NCBI GenBank assembly: GCA_004524515.1
Contig: SDNV01000055.1
Location: forward strand, 1 to 18,050
Length of the DNA: 18,050 bases
Source: Promethearchaeota archaeon
GTDB taxonomy: Archaea > Asgardarchaeota > Lokiarchaeia > Sigynarchaeales > SOKP01
Reading direction: 5' to 3'
The notes under the pieces: generated by a model
Told to the model about the DNA's origin: nothing
Databases searched by the model: none
Seen by the model: only the letters and a program-made list of their open reading frames with translations
Shown here: positions 8,257 through 15,297 of the stretch, one piece after another
Position numbering within the stretch: the first letter of the stretch is position 1
Layout: each line of letters begins with the position of its first letter
Program-made: the position numbers and the translations under genes

Positions 8257-9201
8257 CTAATTAATACTTAAATATTGAATTGATTTCGATTTCAAAGAAA
8301 AAGTACTAATGTCATAAGGTATTATCTTCAATACTGGCAAAGATTTAGATAAATATAGTGATATACCTCGTACTCTTTCATTATTCAATAGAAATCTTGT
8401 ATCATCAAACTCAAAGAATCCCAGATTTCCTCGGAATTTACTTAATGTTCCAATTTTATGACTATTTAAATAAATTGATTTGAAAAAATTTGAATGGAAT
8501 TTTTGAGGACAAATTACTATCCCATTTTTATATTGTGGAATACCTCCGTCTAATATACCATCAAAGCTATTTATCTTTATCTTAACGCCATAAATGGGAT
8601 TAATTTTATAATAAAAATTTTCTGGAAGATAACCAAGCAAAAACTCTGGAAATACCGATTGAATTTTAAGAGGAATCTGTTTTAAATAATCTTCTTTTGA
8701 ATGTTTTGTAAATGGATTGAGTTCATCAAAAAAGAGTGAAAAATTTTTTCCACCTCTGGCGCGAATGGCATCATTATGATCTCTTATCTCTAAATGTAAA
8801 TGAGGGCTGGACCAATATGCAAAATATCCATTCCGTATGGTAGTCCCAATAATATCTCCTTTTTCGATTCTTTCCCCTTCCCTAAAAATGGGTTTAATAT
8901 GTAAAATTTTGTATATTATTTCTGAATTTCTTGAATTAGAGATTAAAGTAAGGTATTCCTTGTTAATTCCGCCCTTGAATTTTGGCTTTGGAGCAATCAT
9001 AACTTTTGTTTTTATAACCCTCCCTGAAACGGGGCTAAATACCTGATAATTGTCCAGTGATAATTGTTGATAAACATCAATCGCGAGTCCATGTTGATGA
9101 GCATAATACGGAGAGGTTCCTAAACTAAAAAGACTGGTGTTTGGGATTGATATTGTGACATCTCCCCCATCCACAATTTCATAAAATTCTGAATTAACCA
9201 T
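8257..9201 (-). CDS. M23 (LytM/lysostaphin-type) metallopeptidase-like protein
   Basis: A 314-residue protein with an N-terminal M23-type domain (about 20-165). The residues expected for zinc and catalysis can be placed: His37 and Asp42 in HGLAID, His101 in ILHIKPI, and His134/His136 in SPHLHLE. Supporting pattern: FSPVSGRVIKTKVM and REGERIEKGDIIGTTI, the usual beta-sandwich turns. His37 to Asp42 spans one residue more than the common HxxxD form, a small deviation. M23 enzymes usually cut peptidoglycan cross-links; an archaeon is not expected to have peptidoglycan, and no signal peptide or membrane segment is visible, so the target is unknown. Residues about 165-314 form a second beta-rich region I cannot name. 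A TATA-like TTTATATC (9226-9233, minus strand) stands 24 bases before the ATG. It lies between the acyl-CoA ligase and the 740-residue protein on the same strand. Confidence 0.85.
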   Translation of the reverse strand: MVNSEFYEIVDGGDVTISIPNTSLFSLGTSPYYAHQHGLAIDVYQQLSLDNYQVFSPVSGRVIKTKVMIAPKPKFKGGINKEYLTLISNSRNSEIIYKILHIKPIFREGERIEKGDIIGTTIRNGYFAYWSSPHLHLEIRDHNDAIRARGGKNFSLFFDELNPFTKHSKEDYLKQIPLKIQSVFPEFLLGYLPENFYYKINPIYGVKIKINSFDGILDGGIPQYKNGIVICPQKFHSNFFKSIYLNSHKIGTLSKFRGNLGFFEFDDTRFLLNNERVRGISLYLSKSLPVLKIIPYDISTFSLKSKSIQYLSIN

Positions 9202-9225
9202 ACCAAGAACTCTAGTAATCGAAAT

Positions 9226-9233
9226 GATATAAA
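9226..9233 (-). promoter_or_regulatory. TATA-like box of the M23-type gene
   Basis: The minus strand reads TTTATATC at -32 to -25 relative to the ATG at 9201. That distance would put transcription start at or near the start codon. The 56-base gap to the upstream ligase gene would leave room for this separate promoter. Confidence 0.4.
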
Positions 9234-9257
9234 GATTTGATAATGGATATAAGATGT

Positions 9258-11087
9258 TTAGAATTTAATGTTCTGATCTTGTATTTCTTCATAAATCTCT
9301 TTTGTTAAAAGTGTATACTCAGAATTATTTGGCAACATTACATATATATGATCACTTACGTTGTCGAATGCGAATCCTTCTTTTTTCAATTTTGATTTTT
9401 TTAGCTTTAGGGTAGAAGTTTGTTCTAAATCTGTTCTGAATCTTAAAAATATAGGAATCGCATAGGAGGCCATATTTTTAGTAAGATGCTTACTTAAAGC
9501 TTTAAAATCAAAGTTTTCTTCAGTTGTATTTGGAATTATTGAGATCATCCCTGCACGACCATCAGTACCAGGAATTTTAACCCCATAAACGCAAGAAATT
9601 AATATTTGTTCATAAGAATTAAATATTTTCTCAACCTCCGTGGTTGATACGTTATGTCCTTTCCAACGGAATGTATCTCCTATTCGATCAAAAAATTGAG
9701 CATGGTTACAGCCTTGTTCTCTAATTAAATCTCCTGTATTGATCCAAACATCTCCTTTAGTAAAGACATCTCGAAATAACTTAGATTCCGTAGCTTTTTT
9801 ATCAACATAACCGGGGAATTTTGTAGAACCTTTACTCTCAAATAATAACAACCCAACTTCTCCAATATTTACTCTTTCCATAAATCCATTTTCATTTCTT
9901 ATAGCTTTTTCTTGTTGAAAATCATATTTCACTATAGCATATGGTGAAGAACACATCCCTAAGGTACAATCAAAATTTAACAAATTAACAAAAATGGCCG
10001 GTACTTCACTTGCGCCATAAAATTCTCCAATAAAATTTATGTTGAAACGTTTTTTGAAATCTCTCCATATTTCAGGCCGAAGTCCATTCCCAATAATCAA
10101 TCTTACCCGATGGTTTGTATCGTTTAGATTTGGAGGTTGATTCATGAGATAACTGCACATTTCTCCAACGTAAGTAAAAATCGTAGCATCATATTTTCGG
10201 ATTTCATCCCAAAAATTACGGACACTAAATTTTCGTCCTATAGCTACAGATGCCCCTCCAGCAAAGGCAGCAGGCCAACCAACGGAGAGAGCGGTGGCAT
10301 GAAAAAAAGGTAGCGGAATATAGACAATATCTTCATGAGTCATTTCTGCCATTAAAAGACCATAACTATTAGCAGCACCAACCATTCCGTAATGGGTACG
10401 AATAGCTGCCTTAGGAAAACCCGTAGTGCCTGAGGTAAATACATAAGCAAAAGAATCCATAGTTTTAACTGAGGATGTAGTCGGGGGATTATTATCTGGG
10501 ATATCGTTAACAACTTGACTAAGCTCAATAAAACCTTCTGGAATAGGAATTATGTCACGATCTTGAACGAGATAGTATTTTTCAAAATCAACTAAATTTA
10601 GAGCAGACTTAATTTCAGCAAAAGCATTGTATAACTCTGAACCAACAATAATGAATTTTCCAGGTGTCCTATTTATACTATATGCTAAACTTTCGCCTTG
10701 TAAAGAGGTATTTATAAGTGAGCTTATCGCTCCAATTTTACTGGTCGCAGTTATAATTATTAACAATTCAGTTCGATTAGTTAACAAAACCTCAACAATA
10801 TCTCCTTTTTTCAAACCTAGAGAAAGAAAATAATTAGTATAACGGTTTACTAAAGCATTAAAGTCTTTATAGGTTAGCTTAGTATCTTCAAACATAATCG
10901 CGGTTTTATCTGCATATTGTTCAGCATTTTCTTCCACGATTGTGCCCCAAGAAATTTTATTGTCGAATGGTAAATCCAGAATTTTTTGGATAAGATCATT
11001 ATGTTTATTAAATAATGCCTTTCTTCTTTTTCTATACTCTCTTTTATCAATGATATTTGAGGTGTCTGGAATTGAGTTTTTAACCAT
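9258..11087 (-). CDS. Acyl-CoA synthetase, FATP / very-long-chain type (AMP-forming)
   Basis: A full-length adenylate-forming ligase (609 residues from ATG 11087, 613 from an in-frame GTG at 11099). It should activate a long-chain or other hydrophobic carboxylic acid with ATP and then CoA. Motifs (613-residue numbering): P-loop YVFTSGTTGFPKAAI at 219-233, IGEFYGASEV at 357-366, INTGDLIRE at 453-461, and DRIGDTFRWKGHNVSTTEVE at 471-490, which is characteristic of the FATP/SLC27 and bacterial FadD6-like group. The conserved C-terminal Lys falls in the TSTLKLKKSKLKKEG region (561-575). Unlike animal FATPs, no N-terminal membrane segment is visible. Neither start has a Shine-Dalgarno site; the GTG has a T/A-rich TATTTTTTAC at -31 to -22. 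Downstream genes on the same strand follow closely (56 bases). The natural substrate could be a fatty, isoprenoid or bile-acid-like acid. Confidence 0.93.
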   Translation of the reverse strand: MVKNSIPDTSNIIDKREYRKRRKALFNKHNDLIQKILDLPFDNKISWGTIVEENAEQYADKTAIMFEDTKLTYKDFNALVNRYTNYFLSLGLKKGDIVEVLLTNRTELLIIITATSKIGAISSLINTSLQGESLAYSINRTPGKFIIVGSELYNAFAEIKSALNLVDFEKYYLVQDRDIIPIPEGFIELSQVVNDIPDNNPPTTSSVKTMDSFAYVFTSGTTGFPKAAIRTHYGMVGAANSYGLLMAEMTHEDIVYIPLPFFHATALSVGWPAAFAGGASVAIGRKFSVRNFWDEIRKYDATIFTYVGEMCSYLMNQPPNLNDTNHRVRLIIGNGLRPEIWRDFKKRFNINFIGEFYGASEVPAIFVNLLNFDCTLGMCSSPYAIVKYDFQQEKAIRNENGFMERVNIGEVGLLLFESKGSTKFPGYVDKKATESKLFRDVFTKGDVWINTGDLIREQGCNHAQFFDRIGDTFRWKGHNVSTTEVEKIFNSYEQILISCVYGVKIPGTDGRAGMISIIPNTTEENFDFKALSKHLTKNMASYAIPIFLRFRTDLEQTSTLKLKKSKLKKEGFAFDNVSDHIYVMLPNNSEYTLLTKEIYEEIQDQNIKF

Positions 11088-11176
11088 GTTGATAAACACT
11101 TACTAATTTGGGAGGATAATGTAAAAAATATTATAGTTCCCATAAATTAATTTATGTTTTTATATTTTTAGAAAAG

Positions 11177-11198
11177 AGCCCTCAGGGCTTTCTTTTTT
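11177..11198. terminator. Hairpin terminator between aIF1A and the acyl-CoA ligase
   Basis: AGCCC (11177-11181) pairs with GGGCT (11185-11189) around TCA. On the minus strand, downstream of the aIF1A stop, it is followed by CTTTTCT; on plus it is followed by TTTCTTTTTT. It is the most G+C-rich small hairpin in any gap of the window and separates aIF1A transcription from the ligase gene, so the two are probably not one operon. Confidence 0.55.
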
Positions 11199-11228
11199 AA
11201 TTTTATATATTTAGAAGTAAGAAAACTA

Positions 11229-11618
11229 TTATAACGGTATACTATTTATATCTAATATTTCTGGGAGGCGATTATTGCGTTCTAACCATGAAATTTCATG
11301 CTTAAAATATCGCCATGAGATTTCACATCGCTCTTTTTGATCTTTAACCTGTGTCTCAAAATCCCAGGGATTGATAATAACTAAATCCCCTTTTCTCATC
11401 CAAACACGCTTTTTAATTTTGCCTCTTATTCGACCCATGCGATGTTTACCATCCTCGCAGAATACTTCCATTCTTTCTTGCCCATATATATCAGTAATCC
11501 TAGCGAACATTTCACCATTCTTTCTATATGGCATTTTAACGCGCTTAACTTCTGGTTGTTCATATGGTCCAGATCTTTTCTTACCTTTTTTATATTGATT
11601 TTTCTTCATTTTTGGCAT
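11229..11618 (-). CDS. eif1A: Translation initiation factor 1A (aIF1A)
   Basis: A 129-residue S1/OB-fold protein homologous to eukaryotic eIF1A. It binds the small ribosomal subunit A-site and helps start-codon selection. Visible features: a basic N-terminal tail (KMKKNQYKKGKKRSG), the OB-fold strands EMFARITDIYGQERMEVFCEDG (36-57), HRMGRIRGKIKKRVWMRKGDLVII (59-82) with the family-typical RIRGKIKKRVW, and the helical C-terminal part ending RNNRLPE. It is somewhat longer than many archaeal aIF1A proteins because of its tails. Its presence is the main evidence that the window is archaeal. It is divergent from the GNAT gene across a 360-base gap, with a TATA-like TTATAATATTAAC about 31-43 bases before the ATG and a weak GAGTGA near the start. 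A hairpin follows the gene. Confidence 0.96.
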   Translation of the reverse strand: MPKMKKNQYKKGKKRSGPYEQPEVKRVKMPYRKNGEMFARITDIYGQERMEVFCEDGKHRMGRIRGKIKKRVWMRKGDLVIINPWDFETQVKDQKERCEISWRYFKHEISWLERNNRLPEILDINSIPL

Positions 11619-11978
11619 AAATCATTCACTCTTGTTTAATTTTAGTTAATATTATAACCCCGATTTATGAAATAGACGAAAATTGATGTTAAATGCTTAA
11701 TTCTCGTGATTAAAAATCGGAAATATGTCTCGCATAGGAATTCGCAAAATGCGAATTAAAATTTAAAATATACGACCAATTTGAAACATTTAATTATAAT
11801 CTATTAAGAAAATATTGTTTTCCTTATTTATCTTTTGTTTTTTAAATAACAAATTAGTAAATTTCTCTGAAAGGCAAATATCATTTAAAAAAACGACTTA
11901 TTTTAAAATGATTTTCCTTTCTTGGTTTTTTCCCATAAATAAGAGAAAATTAATATCATATACTCAATTTTTTACAAT
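11619..11978. other. 360-base gene-free divergent region between aIF1A and the GNAT gene
   Basis: No credible coding frame; the T-rich frames here look like composition artefacts. The aIF1A side holds TTATAATATTAAC (minus strand, about 11649-11661), a likely promoter box. The middle holds the inverted repeat at 11739-11757. The GNAT side holds TTAATATC (11950-11957), 21 bases before the ATG, a possible TATA-like box. No tRNA-like or strongly folded RNA element is apparent. Confidence 0.6.
11739..11757. repeat. Inverted repeat with 8-base arms in the divergent region
   Basis: AATTCGCA (11739-11746) and TGCGAATT (11750-11757) are perfect reverse complements around AAA. The TCGCA/TGCGA core is G+C-rich against an A+T-rich gap, making chance less likely. 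It lies roughly 120 bases from the aIF1A ATG and 220 bases from the GNAT ATG. It could be a dimeric regulator site or a small hairpin; neither is shown. Confidence 0.45.
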
Positions 11979-13247
11979 ATGGAATTTACAAAAGGCTTTT
12001 CACGTAAAATAGATGAACAATTTACCATAAAAATTGCAAATGATGATGAAAACGATTTTCAAAGGATTTTAGATTTAAATGTATTAGTTCACGGAGAGCC
12101 TGTTAGAGATTATCTCTCAAGGATATATTTAGAGCATCCTAGAAAAGATCAAATCTTATGGCTTTATATTGAAGAAACTGATTCAAATAAAGTAGTGTCT
12201 AGTATTAGTTTAATGCCTTTAAAGTGGAAATTTAATGATATTACTATTCCTGTGAGCGAAATGGGATTTGTGGGAACTTTAGAAAAGTATAGAGAGAGGG
12301 GTTTCATCGGTGAGTTAAATCACCTTTATGAACAGCTAATGTTTGAGAGAGGATATCTTATATCTGTAATCAGAGGAATACCTTATTACTACCGAAAATT
12401 AGGCTATGAATTTGCAATGCCCTTAGATGACAGGATGCGCTTATCAGCAAATAAAATTCCATCTACAAAATTGAATCATTTACATATTAGAAAGGCTAAA
12501 CTGGAAGATATAGAGTTCGTCAAGGAAATGTATGAAAATTATCAACAAGACTTTTTTATATCAAATAAATTCAACATCGATTTATATGTGTTTAAGCATT
12601 TTAGTGATGAGTATAATGAATTTAAATCAATTTGTTATATTATTGAATATAAGGGAGCCCCCTCGGCTTTTTTCACTTTTGGAATGTCATACGATAATTT
12701 AGCATATGATATTAAAGCCTCTCATCTTAATGATGAACAATGCTTAAAAATGCTTCAATTTATTAAAGAAATCACTCACTCTAAAATGAATGAAAAGTTA
12801 GATTTATGTGCTAGAGAGGATAGTGATTTGGGAAGAAAAATTCTTTCCCTTGGAGGCGCTCACTACCATACCTATGGATGGCAAGTGAAAATCCCAAATT
12901 TAAAACAATTTTTTGAAAAAATAAAGGTTATATTAGAAAAGAGAATTAATAATTCAATTTTTAAAATATTGACTCAAAATATAAAAATTAGTAATTATAA
13001 AGAAACGATTGAGTTAATTCTTACAAATGGAAAAGTAGCGGCCATTCAATTAGAAAAAGGATATCCAAAGGAGGGAACATGCGATCTACAGGTACCTGGT
13101 CCAATGCTGAATAAATTACTCATAGGAGATAGAAGTTTTGAAGAAATAAACTATATTGTAAAAGATGCAATGATAAGGTTTGAAGTAAAGGATATAATCA
13201 ATACCTTATTTCCGAAAAAAAGTTCCGTTCCCGACAGTTATTATTAG
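11979..13247 (+). CDS. Eis-like GNAT acetyltransferase with SCP2-like C-terminal region
   Basis: A 422-residue protein with the three-part layout of the Eis family (usually about 400 residues). The N-terminal GNAT domain (about 15-150) shows the acetyl-CoA loop FVGTLEKYRERGFIGEL at 97-113 and GIPYYYRKLGYEFA at 133-146. A second, degenerate GNAT-like region (about 165-300) includes IRKAKLEDIEFVKEMYE. A C-terminal SCP2-like region (about 320-415) shows TIELILTNGKVAAIQLEKG. Characterised relatives acetylate amines such as aminoglycosides, lysines or polyamines using acetyl-CoA; the substrate here is unknown. No signal peptide. It starts from an isolated ATG without a Shine-Dalgarno site. The cold-shock gene follows on the same strand 130 bases later. 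Confidence 0.88.
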   Translation: MEFTKGFSRKIDEQFTIKIANDDENDFQRILDLNVLVHGEPVRDYLSRIYLEHPRKDQILWLYIEETDSNKVVSSISLMPLKWKFNDITIPVSEMGFVGTLEKYRERGFIGELNHLYEQLMFERGYLISVIRGIPYYYRKLGYEFAMPLDDRMRLSANKIPSTKLNHLHIRKAKLEDIEFVKEMYENYQQDFFISNKFNIDLYVFKHFSDEYNEFKSICYIIEYKGAPSAFFTFGMSYDNLAYDIKASHLNDEQCLKMLQFIKEITHSKMNEKLDLCAREDSDLGRKILSLGGAHYHTYGWQVKIPNLKQFFEKIKVILEKRINNSIFKILTQNIKISNYKETIELILTNGKVAAIQLEKGYPKEGTCDLQVPGPMLNKLLIGDRSFEEINYIVKDAMIRFEVKDIINTLFPKKSSVPDSYY

Positions 13248-13377
13248 ACTTCTAAGTTTAATTGTAATTACAAAATTTTCATAAAAGTCAAACCTTAATA
13301 TCTTTGCTTTCTTTTCATAACATAATACTCTTGGAAATAAAGGGTATTTTTTAACAAGTAAAAAATTGGTTTTAAAT

Positions 13378-13644
13378 TTGGTAAAAGGAACAGTAAAATG
13401 GTTTAATAGCAAGAAAGGTTTTGGATTTATAATCTCAGATGAAGGGAAAGATATATTTGTTCATTACTCCGCGTTAGTAAAGGATAAGGGCGAATACGCA
13501 ACCCTAAACGAAAATGATAAGGTTGAATTCGATGTTGTAGAAGGACAGAAAGGACCACAAGCTAATAACGTTGTTGTTACAGAAAAAGCACCGCGAGTAT
13601 ATAATCCATATAATAGAGGCGGCAAAAGAAATTACCGCTTTTAA
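13378..13644 (+). CDS. Cold-shock domain protein (CspA-like)
   Basis: A small single-stranded nucleic-acid-binding protein with one cold-shock domain and a short basic tail. RNP1 is KGFGFI and RNP2 is DIFVHYSAL; the rest is typical ([15 protein letters not shown]). No ATG precedes the domain. The TTG at 13378 gives [10 protein letters not shown] (88 residues), the standard family N-terminus; a TTG at 13366 would add four non-conserved residues (92 in total), so 13378 is preferred. The C-terminal tail [14 protein letters not shown] is Arg/Gly/Tyr-rich, as in RNA-chaperone tails. Cold-shock proteins are mainly bacterial and found only in some archaea, so transfer is plausible. It is followed by hairpins and an 11-T run. 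Confidence 0.95.
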   Translation: MVKGTVKWFNSKKGFGFIISDEGKDIFVHYSALVKDKGEYATLNENDKVEFDVVEGQKGPQANNVVVTEKAPRVYNPYNRGGKRNYRF

Positions 13645-13659
13645 ATTTAATAATAATCA

Positions 13660-13757
13660 TAACTCTATTGAAAGTATAGTTATAAGATAAGAAGTAAATA
13701 ATAATTAGTAAAAATCTCTTTTTACGATTGTTATCGAACCTTATAATTTTTTTTTTT
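13660..13757 (+). terminator. Hairpin cluster and T-run after the cold-shock gene
   Basis: The gap to the convergent ferredoxin gene (233 bases) holds an imperfect stem at 13660-13682, the perfect inverted repeat GTAAAAA/TTTTTAC at 13708-13725 (loop TCTC), a small CGAT/ATCG stem at 13725-13736, and 11 T in a row at 13747-13757. The order of stem then T-run suits ending transcription of the cold-shock gene. The 13708-13725 stem is symmetrical and could also serve the minus-strand gene. Confidence 0.5.
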
Positions 13758-13877
13758 ATTAAATACCTAATATTCAGTTATATAATTAAGATTTTAATCG
13801 AAATCAAGATAATTCTTATTATAGGATTTATAATATTTAGATCTGTTATTTTATTGAAATTGATTTATTAATAATTA

Positions 13878-14228
13878 TCAAATAGTATTATTAAAAACGC
13901 GATTGATGGCTTCCCTTCGAGATTCATTTTTATAAGATTCTATTATCCCAATAAAGATTGCGTTATTGGGACAGGCCTCAATACATTGTGGTTTCCCTCC
14001 AAGTTTAGGTTCAATGAATTCCTCTTTCATTTCAGCACATAAATCGCAAAAAATGGCCCATTCTAATTCTATTCGTTTTCGTGATCCTATAATCCTTTTA
14101 GTTAAATGGATATATTCTGATTCATGAACTAAGGCACATATTTCCATACACGTTTCGCAATCCATGCATCTTTTTGGATTTACTATAAGAACTTGAAATT
14201 CCTTTAAATCACTATTCATAACATACAT
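13878..14228 (-). CDS. Small ferredoxin-like protein with two [4Fe-4S] cluster motifs
   Basis: A 116-residue electron-transfer protein. Eight cysteines suit two [4Fe-4S] clusters: Cys21, Cys24, Cys27 and Cys31 (CMDCETCMEIC), and Cys61, Cys64, Cys82 and Cys86 (CDLC ... QCIEACP). The pattern resembles the HycB/DmsB-type iron-sulfur subunits that serve larger oxidoreductases, with a 17-residue insertion between Cys64 and Cys82. No signal peptide. It is the second gene after the CrtC/AttH-like gene on the same strand, only 22 bases downstream, so the two are probably co-transcribed. The likely partner enzyme is not in the window apart from that neighbour. The ATG at 14228 is preferred; an ATG three codons in (MNSDLK) is also possible. 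Confidence 0.9.
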   Translation of the reverse strand: MYVMNSDLKEFQVLIVNPKRCMDCETCMEICALVHESEYIHLTKRIIGSRKRIELEWAIFCDLCAEMKEEFIEPKLGGKPQCIEACPNNAIFIGIIESYKNESRREAINRVFNNTI

Positions 14229-14250
14229 CTCTTCATCTCAAGGGTTATTT

Positions 14251-15156
14251 CTACCACTTATTGAAATTATGATCCAGTTTTCCAATCCCATCAATTTTAA
14301 TTTCCTCTCCTCTATGATAAATCCACCCTTTAAGATATAAAAGTAATTCCTGGTAATCAATATTTAAAATTGGCCAAATTTTTTTTCGAGTAAAATGAGA
14401 ATAAATAGGGAGAACCATTAGCTCCAGATTAGGGGATTGAATTAAAAATTCATCCATTGGCTTATTGGGATCGTAATGGAAATTAGACGGTGAAGGTAAA
14501 TAGAAACCCTTGTCCTTATACCAAAAGAAATTATAATTATGGGCAATCCCCGCATCGTAACGACAATCCATAACTATACCTATTAAGGTGGGTGACCAAA
14601 AATGGAGCCAATGAGTAGTGGAATGGCCGGGTTGTACGCCCCAATTGTGTTCGCAATAACCATATCCTTTAATTTCATATTTTCCCGCCTTATTTAAATC
14701 ATTAATTATTAAAGTGCCACTCATCTCATTATTTATAAATTGAGTAATAAAATAATTAATGTATTTAGTATAAAGTCTATTTCTATGGATAGGCACTATT
14801 GGTCGCTGCTTGAATTCCGCTTTAATATCTTTAGTTTTTACTTGGATAATCCAATGATCCTCTGCTTGACCGTAAAATTTCATAAACCCCCATTTTCCTT
14901 TTGCAAAAACATCAATTTTATTACCTGGTTTTGCTTGAAAATTCGTAAGATAATCTTCAGTCCAACGTTTTCCGGTTTTATAATCGATAACTTTGATTGA
15001 AATATAACTTTTAGGGAACACTTTTAATGCCAAAAATACATAATAAATATTTTGAGTAGGATCTAAACCTTCGAAGTACCACCACTGTTTATAGCGTCTA
15101 AACGCAAATAATCCATGCCGTCTAACATTAATAGACTGATATCCCTCATCTTTCAT
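14251..15156 (-). CDS. Second CrtC/AttH-like lipocalin-fold protein
   Basis: A 301-residue member of the same superfamily as 271-1338 but quite divergent. The signatures are QWWYFEG at 24-30 and GYGYCEHNWG at 164-173, where the central residues are Cys-Glu-His-Asn in place of His-Asp-His-Asn. A related GIGKLDHNFNKW closes the protein (290-301), which fits a two-lobed lipocalin-like fold. The changed motif suggests a different substrate or loss of the hydratase-type chemistry known from CrtC; this is inference. No signal peptide is visible. It lies 22 bases upstream of a ferredoxin gene on the same strand, and is divergent from the third URO-D gene across 141 bases. No clear TATA-like box or Shine-Dalgarno site was found before its ATG. 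Confidence 0.82.
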   Translation of the reverse strand: MKDEGYQSINVRRHGLFAFRRYKQWWYFEGLDPTQNIYYVFLALKVFPKSYISIKVIDYKTGKRWTEDYLTNFQAKPGNKIDVFAKGKWGFMKFYGQAEDHWIIQVKTKDIKAEFKQRPIVPIHRNRLYTKYINYFITQFINNEMSGTLIINDLNKAGKYEIKGYGYCEHNWGVQPGHSTTHWLHFWSPTLIGIVMDCRYDAGIAHNYNFFWYKDKGFYLPSPSNFHYDPNKPMDEFLIQSPNLELMVLPIYSHFTRKKIWPILNIDYQELLLYLKGWIYHRGEEIKIDGIGKLDHNFNKW

Positions 15157-15297
15157 TGTAAATTTTTAATTTTTAATCTGTTTTATTAGTTTTTATTTTA
15201 AAAGAATTAGAAATTTTCATAATGAATCTTATATTAAAAAGAATATCTTAAAAGCTGATTTTTTTCAAATTAAAACTAAAATTAAGGTATAAAAAAT

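Noticed and set aside
10874..11143. 89-codon minus-strand frame over the 5' end of the acyl-CoA ligase
   Set aside because: It overlaps the conserved N-terminus of the ligase in another frame and has no recognisable sequence features.
11371..11639. Two plus-strand frames across aIF1A
   Set aside because: Both are antisense to a highly conserved housekeeping gene and are hydrophobic only because of the complement of its basic codons.
11815..12012. 65-codon plus-strand frame just upstream of and overlapping the GNAT start
   Set aside because: It begins with TTG, is mostly Phe, Ile and Lys as expected from T/A-rich non-coding DNA, and overlaps the well-supported GNAT gene in another frame.
13206..13412. 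68-codon minus-strand frame across the end of the GNAT gene and the cold-shock gene start
   Set aside because: It crosses the gap and both gene ends antisense, with no domain.
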